Origin: Bacteroidales bacterium
GTDB lineage: Bacteria; Bacteroidota; Bacteroidia; Bacteroidales; JAQUTK01
Length of the DNA stretch: 64,000 nt
NCBI GenBank assembly: GCA_028709785.1
Contig: JAQUTK010000002.1
Coordinates: forward strand, 159,630 to 223,629
Direction of reading: 5' to 3'
Numbering within the stretch: position 1 is the stretch's first letter; every line of letters starts with the position of its first letter. The notes beneath the pieces were generated by a model that saw nothing but the letters and a program-made list of their open reading frames with translations, had not been told where the DNA came from and did no database searches. Below, piece after piece: positions 19,637-30,086 of this stretch. A program made the position numbers and the translations under genes.

Positions 19637-21796
19637 TCATTGTTGTTTTAAGAAGTCTTCAAAATAACGGGTAATCTTTTCATGTAAATGTATTTGATCG
19701 GGACCAGATACATTGTGAGGATGTCCTGGATATATAAAATAGTCAGGATATGTATTTGCTTTCACGCAGGCTTTCAGAAATCCGATGCTATGCTGTAGCA
19801 CAACAGTGTCGTCCATATCATCGTGGATAATTAATAAACGTCCTTTCAGCTTGCCTGCATTTTCTATCAGACTGCTGTTCATATATCCGTCAGGATTCTT
19901 TTCCGGAGTACTCATGTATCTCTCTCCGTACATAATCTCATAATACTTCCAGTCGCAGACCGGTCCGCCGGCAACACCAACCTTAAATATATCAGGATAG
20001 CGTAAAAGTAAGTTGATTGTCATGAATCCGCCAAAGCTCCATCCGTGAACACCTAGTCGCTCGCCATCAACAAAAGGCAGACTTTGCAAATATCTGGCGC
20101 CTACCACCTGATCTTCCGCTTCGCACACGCCCAAGTGCTTGTGTGTTTCCTGTTCAAACTTTATTCCCCGATAACTTGTTCCTCTTCCGTCCATGCAAAA
20201 GATGATATATCCCTTTTGTGCCATGTAAAGCTCCCAACCGCGGTAGTTTGCCAACCAACTGTTGTTTACCATTTGCGACTTTGGTCCACCATATACATAT
20301 ACCACAGTGGGGTATTTCTTCTTCGGATCGAAGTTGACAGGTTTTACCATGCGATAGTACAAATCATATTCTCCATCGGCAGACTTGAGGGTACCTAAAG
20401 TAATGTCAGGCGTATCGAAATCTGCAAATGGGTCGGAGGATGTCAGCAGTTTTGTTTTCTGCAGCGTGTTCGTCTGAATCACTTCCGTGATTCGTGGGGT
20501 ATGAATGGCAGTATATGTATCAGCAATATATTTGCCCGATGGGCTAAGTTTAGCATTGTGAATACCTTCAGGGGCACTCAACAAGGTTCTGTTCCCGCTT
20601 TTGATATCCACCTTCCAGATAGTCTTATCCACCGGACTATTTTCTGTTGAGACTATATAGATGGTTTTTTCTTTCTCATCCATTCCGAGTATGTCGATCA
20701 CAGTCCATTCTCCAGAGGTAAGTTGTTTATCCAAAGTGCCATCCATATTATAAAGGTATAGATGATTGAAACCATCGCGTACACTTTGCCAGATGAATTT
20801 CGGACAATTCTTTAAGAACAGAGCCGGGTTTTCCGGTTCAACATACTTCTCACTATGTTCGGATAGTAGTTCCTTTGTAGTTTTTCCGGTATGTATATCA
20901 TAGCTTTTCAGACAGCAGTCCGTTTGATCCCTGTTCAGCTCGGCAACAAATAACTGTTGTTCGTCTGGGGTCCAGGAGAGATTGGTAAAGTAACGATCCA
21001 ACGGTTCGCCTGTTTGCAGATACGACAGTTTATTCTTGTTTACATCATAGATACCAATAGTCACATGATGACTGGCCATTCCGGCCATAGGATATTTAAC
21101 AGGCTTTACTTCTGCTTCCCGGGCTGAGATATCTACGATAGGGTAATTGCCGACCATGGTTTCATCCATCCGGTAAAATGCAAGATAGTTTCCTTTGGGA
21201 GACCAAAAGATTCCTTTGTTGATGCCAAACTCGTTGCGATGAACAGCTGTGCCACAAGTTATTTCCGGATTACTCTCCTGCGATACCTGAGTGACAATCC
21301 CCTTTTCATCGATGATAAAGACATTCTTCCCTTCCGTGAAAGCTAATTTTTGTGCAGTAGGCGAAATGGAACGATTCTTATATGTATCATTCATCGGAAT
21401 GTGACATAAGATCTTCTTCTTTATCCAATCCAGTTGAAAGAAATTTTTATTTGTCTGGAATTGAATGACGGTCTCTGCTCCATTGGGGAACCTTAGTTGA
21501 GGAAACCCCTTCAGACTATCCTTATTTGCAGAAAGGAGAATGTGGTTTATATCATCCAGGGAGAAGAGATGCTTGTTTGCACCGCTACGCACATCCGTAG
21601 TTACAATTGATTTCCCAATTTCCTGCACACAGCGATCACCCCACCAACCCAACTGGAGAATGCTTTCCATACGGAGATTTTCAGCATTCTTTCCGGCAGA
21701 CATTACATCATCTAAGGTGAAAGCTTTTTTTTGTGCCGATATGCTCATAGTACACAATTGAAGAATTACAATAATGATATAGCAGGATCGCATCAT
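19637..21796 (-). CDS. Dipeptidyl peptidase IV-type serine peptidase (S9 family)
   Basis: A secreted prolyl-oligopeptidase-family enzyme. From the ATG at 21796 ([22 protein letters not shown]) it has a normal signal peptide and 719 residues. An N-terminal beta-propeller (DPP4 N domain) covers roughly residues 80-450. The alpha/beta-hydrolase domain follows with the nucleophile elbow [10 protein letters not shown], the acid in HDDMDDTVV and the histidine in PGHPHN. The frame extends 24 bp further to a GTG at 21820 that overlaps the upstream stop (GTGA); it remains possible but gives a poorer signal peptide. Likely periplasmic, removing X-Pro dipeptides. Confidence 0.93.
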   Translation of the reverse strand: MMRSCYIIIVILQLCTMSISAQKKAFTLDDVMSAGKNAENLRMESILQLGWWGDRCVQEIGKSIVTTDVRSGANKHLFSLDDINHILLSANKDSLKGFPQLRFPNGAETVIQFQTNKNFFQLDWIKKKILCHIPMNDTYKNRSISPTAQKLAFTEGKNVFIIDEKGIVTQVSQESNPEITCGTAVHRNEFGINKGIFWSPKGNYLAFYRMDETMVGNYPIVDISAREAEVKPVKYPMAGMASHHVTIGIYDVNKNKLSYLQTGEPLDRYFTNLSWTPDEQQLFVAELNRDQTDCCLKSYDIHTGKTTKELLSEHSEKYVEPENPALFLKNCPKFIWQSVRDGFNHLYLYNMDGTLDKQLTSGEWTVIDILGMDEKEKTIYIVSTENSPVDKTIWKVDIKSGNRTLLSAPEGIHNAKLSPSGKYIADTYTAIHTPRITEVIQTNTLQKTKLLTSSDPFADFDTPDITLGTLKSADGEYDLYYRMVKPVNFDPKKKYPTVVYVYGGPKSQMVNNSWLANYRGWELYMAQKGYIIFCMDGRGTSYRGIKFEQETHKHLGVCEAEDQVVGARYLQSLPFVDGERLGVHGWSFGGFMTINLLLRYPDIFKVGVAGGPVCDWKYYEIMYGERYMSTPEKNPDGYMNSSLIENAGKLKGRLLIIHDDMDDTVVLQHSIGFLKACVKANTYPDYFIYPGHPHNVSGPDQIHLHEKITRYFEDFLKQQ

Positions 21797-21816
21797 AGAA
21801 TTAATAAAACGGGTAA

Positions 21817-23001
21817 TCACTTGTCAGTATTTCTCTTTTCGATAAGTTCCTTTTTGTAGGAATTATATTTTCCACCAAAGATTTGATATTTTCGGAACTC
21901 ACATTCCAAGGCTCCATTCATCAGAGGAATTTTTCTACTTGGTTTGAGCCCAATCTTTTCAAAACACTCTTCCTGGTAGCTTATGATCCAGGCGTCGTAA
22001 CCGGTAAATACATGTTTCAATCGTTCGCCAATCATCTCGTATAATCCGAGCAGATCCCGGGTTGTGATTCTTTCACCATAGGGAGGATTGGTGATCAGCA
22101 TTCCATTCTTCGGGGCTTCAGTATATTGCTGGAAAGGTTTTGTTGTCAGTTCGATGTATTTCTTGACTCCGGCGCTTGAAATGTTTTTCATCGCTATTTC
22201 GCAGGCAATAGGAGAGATATCCGACCCGTAGATCTTATATTCAAATTTCCTTTCATCGCTTTCATCATTGAATACCTTTTCAAACAGTTCCTCGTCAAAA
22301 TCAGGCCACTTCTCAAAGGCAAATTCTTTCCGGTATATTCCCGGCGGTATGTTCAGCGCAATCATCGCTGCCTCAATCAATAGAGTGCCCGAGCCGCACA
22401 TCGGGTCGATCAAATTGCATTGTCCGTCCCATCCGGCAAGAAGTAACATGCCGGCAGCCAATACCTCGTTCAAAGGAGCCTCCGTCTGTTCTACGCGATA
22501 ACCTCTTTTGTGAAGTGACTCTCCTGAACTGTCCAAAGAAACCGTGCATTGGTTGTGTGAGATATGAATGTTGATATATACATCAGGCTTGATGACTCTT
22601 ACAGAAGGACGTTCACCATATTTATCATTAAAATAGTCTGCGATCGCATCTTTGGTTTTGTACGCAACAAACTTTGAATGTTTAAACTTCTCGGAGTAAA
22701 TTACAGGATCCACCGCAAAAGTTTTCTTTACATCCATGTAACGCTCCCATTGAATCTTTCTGACAGCTTCATACACTTCATCAGCACTTTCTGCCTTGAA
22801 TTTGTAAATTGGTTTTAAGATGCGAAGTGCGGTTCGACAGTGAAGATTGGCTTTGTACATGATTTCCAGATCGCCGTTAAATGAGACCATTCTCCGGCCA
22901 ATCTCGGTTACCTCTGCTCCTAATGAGGTTAACTCTTTTGCTAATACTTGTTCCAGCCCCTGGAATGTCTTAGCTACTAATTCATAATTTTGATTGTGCA
23001 C
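21817..23001 (-). CDS. THUMP-domain RNA guanine-N2 methyltransferase (RlmL/UPF0020 type)
   Basis: The 394-residue protein has an N-terminal ferredoxin-like/THUMP region (about 1-160) and a Rossmann methyltransferase domain. The latter shows DPMCGSGTLLIEAAMIALN near residue 198 and the catalytic TNPPYGERI near 308. It matches the methyltransferase half of 23S rRNA m2G2445 enzymes; the second RlmK half of E. coli RlmL is absent. The start is a GTG at 23001. The nearest upstream ATG runs into a stop and the next internal Met would remove part of THUMP. First gene of the run into the peptidase and purD. Confidence 0.88.
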   Translation of the reverse strand: MHNQNYELVAKTFQGLEQVLAKELTSLGAEVTEIGRRMVSFNGDLEIMYKANLHCRTALRILKPIYKFKAESADEVYEAVRKIQWERYMDVKKTFAVDPVIYSEKFKHSKFVAYKTKDAIADYFNDKYGERPSVRVIKPDVYINIHISHNQCTVSLDSSGESLHKRGYRVEQTEAPLNEVLAAGMLLLAGWDGQCNLIDPMCGSGTLLIEAAMIALNIPPGIYRKEFAFEKWPDFDEELFEKVFNDESDERKFEYKIYGSDISPIACEIAMKNISSAGVKKYIELTTKPFQQYTEAPKNGMLITNPPYGERITTRDLLGLYEMIGERLKHVFTGYDAWIISYQEECFEKIGLKPSRKIPLMNGALECEFRKYQIFGGKYNSYKKELIEKRNTDK

Positions 23002-23036
23002 GCTGTCGGAATTATTCAGTAAATATCATTTTAAAA

Positions 23037-23069
23037 AAACGGGTCGGTCTTATGCAAACCGATCCGTTT
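23037..23069 (-). terminator. Hairpin terminator after trxA
   Basis: On the minus strand AAACGGATCGGT pairs with ACCGACCCGTTT (one mismatch) across a 9-nt loop, followed by a run of seven Ts. Confidence 0.75.
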
Positions 23070-23078
23070 CTCTTGCTT

Positions 23079-23396
23079 TTAAGCTAAAAGCTTTTCGAGT
23101 TTTCCTTCTAAAGCAGTTTTTGAGGTTAATCCTACATTCTTGTCAACGAGTTGCCCGTCTTTAAAGAAAAGGACTGTTGGAATGCTCATGATGCCATAAT
23201 CCGAACAGGTATCCGGATTTGCGTCAACATCCATCTTTCCGACTGTAATCTTACCTTCATATTGTTTGGCAAGTTCTTCAATAATGGGACCTAATGTACG
23301 GCAAGGACCGCACCACTCTGCCCAAAAGTCAACTGCAAAAGGTTTGCCTGAAGCAAGCAATTCCTTAAAACTGTCATCAGTAATTTGTAAAGCCAT
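23079..23396 (-). CDS. trxA: Thioredoxin
   Basis: The 105-residue protein has the redox-active WCGPC motif at about residues 28-32 and the cis-proline loop SIPTVLFFKDG near 72-82. The rest follows the thioredoxin fold, with no signal peptide, so it is cytoplasmic. It reduces protein disulfides using thioredoxin reductase. It follows dnaE by 73 bp but has its own TATCTTTG box in that gap and its own terminator. Confidence 0.96.
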   Translation of the reverse strand: MALQITDDSFKELLASGKPFAVDFWAEWCGPCRTLGPIIEELAKQYEGKITVGKMDVDANPDTCSDYGIMSIPTVLFFKDGQLVDKNVGLTSKTALEGKLEKLLA

Positions 23397-23438
23397 TTTT
23401 TAATTCCTTTATTTAGCATTAGTAAATGATTCAGCTTC

Positions 23439-23446
23439 CAAAGATA
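23439..23446 (-). promoter_or_regulatory. -7 promoter box for trxA
   Basis: Read on the minus strand this is TATCTTTG, matching TAnnTTTG, 42 bp before the trxA ATG. It lies in the 73-bp dnaE-trxA gap. Confidence 0.5.
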
Positions 23447-23469
23447 CAATGATTTTTTTTATTAGCGGT

Positions 23470-26400
23470 CTAATTGATTTGAAAAGCAATATTTTCATTT
23501 CTGTTCAGATAATCAATCAGTTCTCTGTTTACGTTTATTTTTAGTGCTTCCGATCTTAATTGGACTCTGTATCCCGTTTCCTCATCCACAAGATTAAAGT
23601 AGACCTTCGTCTCTCCTTTCTGATTATCAGTAAGAACATCCAACTCGTTAATAAACACTTCATCAATCGCCTCAGATGGCATAGAGATAGTCAGGCGATC
23701 AATGATACGCTCTTTGATACTATCCAGTTCCTTCACAGAAGTAATTACAAAGTCCAGCTCGTTTTCCTTGAAGCGATGTGGCTGCATTTTACCCTCAATA
23801 AGCAAGAAGAGCCCCTTCTTCATAAAATTACCGAAGTCAATATAGTTTTTTCCAAAGAGTGCAACTTCTGAACTTCCCGAATAATCTTCAATTTTAGCTA
23901 TACCATACGGTTTGCCGCTTTTGGTTAATCCTTCTCTGAAGTTCTCCACAAGTCCTCCCATACGTATATCGACATCTTTCAGACTCTCTTTGTCTTCTGC
24001 AAACATCTTGAGTGTAGTGTTGCAGTAGTAATTCAGAATCATGTAATACTGATCCAAAGGATGCGCGGAAAGATAGATACCAACCAACTCTTTCTCTTTG
24101 TTTAGTCGTTCTATGTCTGGCCAACGTTCTGTTGATGGAATCTCCGGGGTCGCTATTTCAATGCCACTGTCATCACCAAACAAAGAATTCTGGGAAAAAG
24201 AGTGATCCTGCTGATATTTGTTGCCATATCGGAGTAAACTCTCCAGAAACAGCTCCCCTTTGCTGTTTAATGCAAAATATTGCTCCCGTGTGAGTTCTGG
24301 AAAATTGTCAAATGCACCAGCTAATGCGAGACATTCAACATTTTTTTTGTTGCAGGCGGAAAGATTCACCCGTTGGATGAAATTAAATATCCCGGTAAAG
24401 GGCCCATTGGCCTGGCGCTCTTCCAATATATTCTGAACAGCATTCTCCCCAACTCCCTTGATAGCGCAAAGTCCAAAGCGAATGTTTCCTGCGGTATTGA
24501 CCGTAAACTTCTTATTACTCTCATTTACATCAGGGCCTAACACCTGGATCCCCATCGACTTACATTCATCCATAAATCTGGAAATGTCTGTAATATCTGA
24601 AATATTCCGGCTCAATACAGCTGCCATATACTCCGACGGATAGTTTGCTTTCAGATAGGCCGTTTGGAAAGCGACCCAGGAATAACATGTTGCATGCGAT
24701 TTGTTGAATGCATAAGAAGCAAACTTCTCCCAGTCTCCCCAAATTTTTTCTAATACTTTGGGATCGTAACCGTTTTTCTTACCACCTTCGATAAACTGTG
24801 GTTTCATGTGATCCAGCTTGTCTCTCAGCTTTTTTCCCATAGCCTTTCGGAGACTGTCTGATTCGCCTCGGGTAAAATTTGCCAGCAAACGGGATAGGAG
24901 CATCACCTGTTCCTGATAGACAGTAATACCATATGTATCCTTCAGATACTTTTCCATAATTGGAATATCATATTCTATCTTCTCTATTCCATGTTTACGG
25001 TTAATAAACTGAGGTATGTATGACATTGGACCCGGACGATATAGTGCATTCATTGCAATCAGGTCTTCAAAGGTGGAAGGTTGAAGTTCTTTCAGGTATT
25101 TCTGCATTCCCGCCGATTCAAACTGAAAAGTACCTATTGTTCGTCCTTCGCAGTATAATTTATAGGTCGCAGGATCATTAAAATCAATATTTTCTATATC
25201 TAATGTTATGGAATGACGTTGTTTGATATTCTCAATAGCTTCTTTTATAATTGATAATGTTTTCAATCCTAGAAAGTCCATTTTAATCAGTCCGGTTTCT
25301 TCAATGACAGATCCTTCGTACTGAGTAACAAGCATTTTCTCTCCGGTAAGCTTGTCATCGGCGGTACTCACCGGTACCCAATCTGTGATGTCATCACGAC
25401 AGATAATTGTTCCGCAGGCATGCACACCGGTGTTTCGCACGTTGCCTTCCAGCATTTGTGCATATTTCATCGTGTTTCGAATCTTATCATCCGAATTGGT
25501 ACAAGCTTCCTGAAGTTCCTGAACATTCTTGATACAATTCTTGAGATTTATCTTTTGAGCTTTCCCATCAATCTCAGGCAAACGATCAGGAATCAACTTT
25601 GTGAGGCGGTCTGATTCGGCTAAGGATAACTTTTCTACCCGCGCCACATCCTTTATGGCCATTTTTGTAGCCATTGTACCATATGTAATGATATGAGCCA
25701 CTTTTTCCGTACCATATTTTTCTGTCACCCAATGTAGTACATCACCACGCCCGTCATCATCAAAGTCAATATCTATATCAGGAAGAGAAATACGATCCGG
25801 ATTTAAGAAACGCTCGAATAGTAAATCGAATTTAATCGGATCTATTTGCGTTATACCTAAACAATAAGCAACAGCAGAGCCGGCTGCAGAACCACGTCCG
25901 GGACCAACCGAGACATTCATATTTCGTGCTGCTGCAATAAAGTCTTGAACGATAAGAAAGTAGCCGGGGAATCCCATGTTCTTGATCGTTTCAAGTTCAA
26001 AGTCTACTCGTTCCTTTTGTTCATCGTTCATCTCTCCCCATCGTTTTTCCGCTCCTTTGTAGGTAAGATATCTGAGGTATTCATTGTCGTCATGAAAGCC
26101 TTCTGGTTTTGGGAAGTTTGGAAGGATTGGATCATTGTCGATAGAGTAGAATTCCACCTTGTCAAGTACCTCCAATGTATTGGAGAGAGCGTCAGGAACA
26201 TCAGAGAAGATGGCATTCATCTCTTCTTTTGTTTTCATCCATTCCTGTTTAGAATAAAGCATCCGGTTGGGATCGTCCAGATCTTTTCCTGTACTTAAAC
26301 AGATCAGGTGGTCATGAGCTTCCGCATTTTCTTCATTAACGAAGTGTACATCATTTGTACAAATAAGTTTTACCTGATGTTTTTGAGCCAGTTTTATCAA

Positions 26401-27129
26401 TTGCTCATTCACCTTCTGCTGCATGGGATAAGCTTCATAGTTAGCCCGTGCTACCGTTGCCTTATGCCGTTGTAACTCCAGATAAAAGTCCTCTCCAAAG
26501 AGATTTTTGTACCAGAGAATGGCCTCTTCAGCTTCCTCAATCTTTTCAGCATATATTTTTCGGGGAACTTCTCCTGCTAAGCAGGCTGTTGAAATTATCA
26601 GTCCTTCATGATATTTTAGAAGTTCTTCTCTGTCAGTCCTTGGTCTGTAATAAAAACCTTCAGTCCACGATTTTGAGACGAGCTTGATCAGATTGTGATA
26701 TCCTGTTTCGTTTTTTGCTAAAACAATCAAATGGTAACCACTTTGGTCTTCTTTCCCGTTTTTATCATTGAGCCGTTTCCGTGCCACATACATCTCACAA
26801 CCCAGAATAGGTTTGAAAAGATTCTCTTCTAATTTCTTAAGTGTATCAATGCAATTCTCTAATTCGGATTTGTTTTCGTCCGTGACAATCTCTTGTGATT
26901 GTATGGATGCAATCTGTTTTTTAATTTTTTTAATTTCGCTGTTCTTATCGTAGTTTTTTTTCTTCACATAGTTGAAAAATTCTTTGATCCCGAACATATT
27001 GCCATGATCGGTAAGAGCGATACCTTTCATGTTATTATTAATAGCTTTGTCAACTAAAGCCTGGATGCTGGCTTGCCCGTCAAGTAAAGAATATTGTGAA
27101 TGGACATGGAGATGAATGAAATCCTGCAT
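23470..27129 (-). CDS. dnaE: DNA polymerase III alpha subunit
   Basis: The replicative polymerase. From the ATG at 27129 (MQDFIHLHVHSQYSLLDG) it is 1219 residues. An N-terminal PHP domain has HLHVHSQYS and LTDHGNMFG; the polymerase active site carries LPDIDIDFDDDGRGDV; the HhH and OB-fold regions (GGLVENFREGLTKSGKPYG) are near the C-terminus. The open frame continues 135 bp upstream to 27264, but those residues do not resemble the family; Met37 of that extension is a less likely alternative. No separate promoter box was recognised for it in the 300-bp divergent gap. Confidence 0.96.
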   Translation of the reverse strand: MQDFIHLHVHSQYSLLDGQASIQALVDKAINNNMKGIALTDHGNMFGIKEFFNYVKKKNYDKNSEIKKIKKQIASIQSQEIVTDENKSELENCIDTLKKLEENLFKPILGCEMYVARKRLNDKNGKEDQSGYHLIVLAKNETGYHNLIKLVSKSWTEGFYYRPRTDREELLKYHEGLIISTACLAGEVPRKIYAEKIEEAEEAILWYKNLFGEDFYLELQRHKATVARANYEAYPMQQKVNEQLIKLAQKHQVKLICTNDVHFVNEENAEAHDHLICLSTGKDLDDPNRMLYSKQEWMKTKEEMNAIFSDVPDALSNTLEVLDKVEFYSIDNDPILPNFPKPEGFHDDNEYLRYLTYKGAEKRWGEMNDEQKERVDFELETIKNMGFPGYFLIVQDFIAAARNMNVSVGPGRGSAAGSAVAYCLGITQIDPIKFDLLFERFLNPDRISLPDIDIDFDDDGRGDVLHWVTEKYGTEKVAHIITYGTMATKMAIKDVARVEKLSLAESDRLTKLIPDRLPEIDGKAQKINLKNCIKNVQELQEACTNSDDKIRNTMKYAQMLEGNVRNTGVHACGTIICRDDITDWVPVSTADDKLTGEKMLVTQYEGSVIEETGLIKMDFLGLKTLSIIKEAIENIKQRHSITLDIENIDFNDPATYKLYCEGRTIGTFQFESAGMQKYLKELQPSTFEDLIAMNALYRPGPMSYIPQFINRKHGIEKIEYDIPIMEKYLKDTYGITVYQEQVMLLSRLLANFTRGESDSLRKAMGKKLRDKLDHMKPQFIEGGKKNGYDPKVLEKIWGDWEKFASYAFNKSHATCYSWVAFQTAYLKANYPSEYMAAVLSRNISDITDISRFMDECKSMGIQVLGPDVNESNKKFTVNTAGNIRFGLCAIKGVGENAVQNILEERQANGPFTGIFNFIQRVNLSACNKKNVECLALAGAFDNFPELTREQYFALNSKGELFLESLLRYGNKYQQDHSFSQNSLFGDDSGIEIATPEIPSTERWPDIERLNKEKELVGIYLSAHPLDQYYMILNYYCNTTLKMFAEDKESLKDVDIRMGGLVENFREGLTKSGKPYGIAKIEDYSGSSEVALFGKNYIDFGNFMKKGLFLLIEGKMQPHRFKENELDFVITSVKELDSIKERIIDRLTISMPSEAIDEVFINELDVLTDNQKGETKVYFNLVDEETGYRVQLRSEALKINVNRELIDYLNRNENIAFQIN

Positions 27130-27299
27130 AAAAGAAATTTTTTTGATGTCGGGCATAAAGATACAAAGCCTCTTTCGATTGAACATAAAAACAGTTCTGT
27201 TTTTGCAAATAAATAACAGCTTGTTGATAGTATGCTTCTTTCCCCCATGTTGTAAATAATGCATTTTTCCGGAGAAATTGAATTAATTTGGGTACTTAC

Positions 27300-27330
27300 T
27301 TGTAAGACTAAACTATTTTTCTTTACTTTG
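27300..27330 (+). promoter_or_regulatory. Possible promoter for the hexose permease-galK genes
   Basis: TTG at 27300-27302 and TTACTTTG at 27323-27330 (one mismatch to TAnnTTTG) are 20 bp apart and 100 bp upstream of the permease start. Nothing else was recognised in the 27130-27429 gap. Confidence 0.3.
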
Positions 27331-27429
27331 GGCGCTTTTTAAGACATCCTCGAGTGAAATGAAGATCCTTAAGAAGGTTTGTATTAATCGATTTATAAAT
27401 AGTTTTCATACAATTAAATTTTTATTGCC

Positions 27430-28719
27430 ATGGCACAAAAACAGCAAAATTATTCATTCGCTCTTTCGGTGATGTTCATTGTAAGTTTCCTGTTGGGATT
27501 CATTACCACTATGAACAACTCCATGATTAACTTCTGTAAATGGGCATTTGAACTTGACCAAATGCAAGGTCAATTAGTAAATACTGCATTTTACGGAGCT
27601 TATGTCTTGTCTATTCCATTAGCTATTCTTATGAATAAGCTCGGTTACAAACGTACGCTGGTATTGGGGCTTTTTGTAATAGCCTTCGGCTTTATTCTGA
27701 ATTATTTTGCAATTGGTATTTTTAAGGGAACAGATAAGATATACTGGGCATTTCTTTCATGTATGTTTGTGGTTGCGATAGGTATTGTTTTCCTGCAATT
27801 AGTGATGAATCCATATGTGAAAGCCCTGGGTACAGTAGAAACATCGGCAAGCCGTATGACTTTAAACCAGTCACTCAATTCATTGGCTACAACCCTGGCT
27901 CCGATGTTTGTTTCTATCCTTATCGTTTCCAATAATAAAAGTGCAGGTTTGCCTCCTACAGTTGACGATGCTTTAGGTATTCAAAATCCGTTTATCTTTT
28001 TAGGCTTGTTTACGCTCTTATTGGGTGGTATTCTGCTGATGCTTAAATTGCCTTCAATCAAAGAAGAAGAGCAGGTGTCCAGCGATGGTAAGGCACAACA
28101 GTTCCACAAGAGTATCTTTAAATATCCTCACATATTTTTAGGAGCTTTAGGTATATTCTGTTATATGGGTGTTGAGATTGGTATTCCAAGTTTTCTGCCT
28201 CAGCGTATGGAAGGTCTTGGACTTACCTCTGCGATTTTGATTCCCGGATTCATCTCCGATTTCTTCACATTCTTAGGAATGAATATGAATGAAGCAACAT
28301 CCATTCTTGTGCTTTATTGGTTTGGAATGCTTGTTGGTCGTGCTTGCGGATCGTTTGTACTTGGTAAGTATGACTCAAAGAAGGTGTTGTTGGCAGCATT
28401 AGCCATAAGCGCTCTCTGCGTTGCTCTTTCCTTGTTGACAACAGGTGCTATTGCCGTTTGGTTACTTATCTTAACCGGTTTGTTCCACTCTATTATGTGG
28501 CCGTGTATCTTTAATTTAGGTTTGGAAGAACTTGGACCTCATACAAAAGCCGCTTCCGGAATTATTAATACCGGTGTTATTGGTGCAGCATTGTTGATGC
28601 CAATTATGGGACAAATTGAGAAAACAGCAGGTCTTACTGTTGTATTTTGTTGCTTGTTTATATATTATGCTTATATAATGTGGTTTACCGTAAAAGGTTC
28701 ACAGATTAGATTGAAATAA
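27430..28719 (+). CDS. FucP/GluP-type hexose:H+ symporter (MFS, FHS family)
   Basis: The 429-residue protein has about twelve membrane helices. It shows the FHS-family features FLLGFITTMNN in helix 1, YGAYVLSIPLAILMNKLGYKR around helix 2-3, and LQLVMNPYVKALG near residue 120. Members carry L-fucose, glucose or galactose. The gene lies 22 bp upstream of galK, so galactose (or glucose/galactose) uptake across the inner membrane is the best inference. It starts just after a 300-bp divergent gap with dnaE. Confidence 0.9.
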   Translation: MAQKQQNYSFALSVMFIVSFLLGFITTMNNSMINFCKWAFELDQMQGQLVNTAFYGAYVLSIPLAILMNKLGYKRTLVLGLFVIAFGFILNYFAIGIFKGTDKIYWAFLSCMFVVAIGIVFLQLVMNPYVKALGTVETSASRMTLNQSLNSLATTLAPMFVSILIVSNNKSAGLPPTVDDALGIQNPFIFLGLFTLLLGGILLMLKLPSIKEEEQVSSDGKAQQFHKSIFKYPHIFLGALGIFCYMGVEIGIPSFLPQRMEGLGLTSAILIPGFISDFFTFLGMNMNEATSILVLYWFGMLVGRACGSFVLGKYDSKKVLLAALAISALCVALSLLTTGAIAVWLLILTGLFHSIMWPCIFNLGLEELGPHTKAASGIINTGVIGAALLMPIMGQIEKTAGLTVVFCCLFIYYAYIMWFTVKGSQIRLK

Positions 28720-28741
28720 TTTGAAATATTAAAATAACAGT

Positions 28742-29887
28742 ATGGAACAGAATGTAAGATTGAAATTTCAGGAACACTTCAGTGAAGAAGGTTTTGTGTA
28801 TGCTTCTCCCGGTCGTATTAACCTGATTGGAGAACACACTGATTATAATGGTGGGTTTGTATTTCCCGGAGCAGTAGATAAAGGTATTATAGCCGAAATT
28901 AAACCAAATGGATTGGAAAAAGTTCGCGTATTTTCTATAGACCTGAACGAGTATGCAGAATTTGGACTGGAAGAACAAGATATTCCTACACAAAATTGGG
29001 CAAGATATATATTTGGAGTATGTCGTGAGATTATTAAACGAGGAAAAGCTCCCAGATGTTTTGATGCTGCTTTTGCGGGAGATGTTCCTCTTGGAGCCGG
29101 AATGTCATCTTCTGCTGCATTAGAAAGTACTTTTGCTTTTGCGTTGAATGATATTTTCAATTTAGGTATCGATAAGTTCGAGTTGGCAAAAATTGGACAG
29201 GCAACAGAACATAATTACGTGGGTGTAAACTGTGGTATTATGGATCAGTTTGCTTCAGTCTTTGGACGTGCAGGTTCGTTGATTCGCTTAGATTGCCGTT
29301 CATTGGAATATGAGTATTTCCCATTCAATCCAATCGGATACAAACTTGTGTTGATTGACTCTGTCGTTAAACATGAGTTAGCTTCTTCTGCGTATAACAA
29401 ACGTCGTCATAGCTGTGAAACTGCTGTTGCTGCAATTTCTAAGACTCATCCCGAAGTTAAGTTTCTCCGTGATGCAACAATGCCAATGTTGAAAGAAGTA
29501 AAAGATCTGATTTCTGCAGAAGACTATATGCGTGCTGAATATGTTATTGAAGAGATCCAGCGAGTACTTGATGTTTGTGAAGCATTAAAAGTTGGAGATT
29601 ATGCCACAGTTGGACAGAAAATGTACGAAACTCATTATGGTATGAGTAAATTGTATGAAGTAAGCTGTGAAGAATTAGACTTCTTAAATGATATTGCTAA
29701 GAAGAACGGCGTAACAGGCTCACGTGTTATGGGTGGAGGCTTTGGAGGATGTACTATTAACCTCGTTAAAGAAGAACTCTATGGTTCTTTCGTTGCAGAT
29801 GCTGTTTCTTCATTTACCGCTAAATTTGGAAAACAACCTAAGGTATATGATGTAGTAATCAGCGATGGTTCTCGCCGTATTTCTTAA
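28742..29887 (+). CDS. galK: Galactokinase
   Basis: GalK phosphorylates galactose at C1 in the Leloir pathway. The 381-residue GHMP kinase has the galactokinase signature PGRINLIGEHTDYNGG near residues 23-38, the ATP loop PLGAGMSSSAALES near 116-129, and GSRVMGGGFGGCTINLV near 327-343. It forms a two-gene unit with the upstream permease and ends at a hairpin terminator. The mutarotase that follows has its own upstream region. Confidence 0.97.
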   Translation: MEQNVRLKFQEHFSEEGFVYASPGRINLIGEHTDYNGGFVFPGAVDKGIIAEIKPNGLEKVRVFSIDLNEYAEFGLEEQDIPTQNWARYIFGVCREIIKRGKAPRCFDAAFAGDVPLGAGMSSSAALESTFAFALNDIFNLGIDKFELAKIGQATEHNYVGVNCGIMDQFASVFGRAGSLIRLDCRSLEYEYFPFNPIGYKLVLIDSVVKHELASSAYNKRRHSCETAVAAISKTHPEVKFLRDATMPMLKEVKDLISAEDYMRAEYVIEEIQRVLDVCEALKVGDYATVGQKMYETHYGMSKLYEVSCEELDFLNDIAKKNGVTGSRVMGGGFGGCTINLVKEELYGSFVADAVSSFTAKFGKQPKVYDVVISDGSRRIS

Positions 29888-29908
29888 AAACCGGTTTTAT
29901 TATCATAG

Positions 29909-29934
29909 AAAGACGCTTCGTATGAGGCGTCTTT
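29909..29934 (+). terminator. Hairpin terminator after galK
   Basis: An 11-bp stem (AAAGACGCTTC with GAGGCGTCTTT, one wobble pair) and a 4-nt loop are followed by a T-run. Confidence 0.8.
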
Positions 29935-30086
29935 TTTTGTTTCTCTTTGTTTTAAAAGTTCACTATTGTTTCGGTATTTTCTCTTTTTATGTTATCAAAC
30001 ATATATTCATTTGTAATATCGCAAGAACTTAAGTGTTACTTTTACACGCGAATTAAGAGTTTCTTAAATCAATAAATATTTATCAC

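Noticed and set aside
21797..21820. GTG start for the dipeptidyl peptidase overlapping the upstream stop
   Set aside because: The ATG at 21796 gives a cleaner signal peptide. The GTG remains a weaker alternative because of the GTGA overlap.
27130..27264. 45-residue N-terminal extension of dnaE
   Set aside because: The family begins at the PHP motif HLHVHSQYS; the extension has no resemblance and is lysine-rich.
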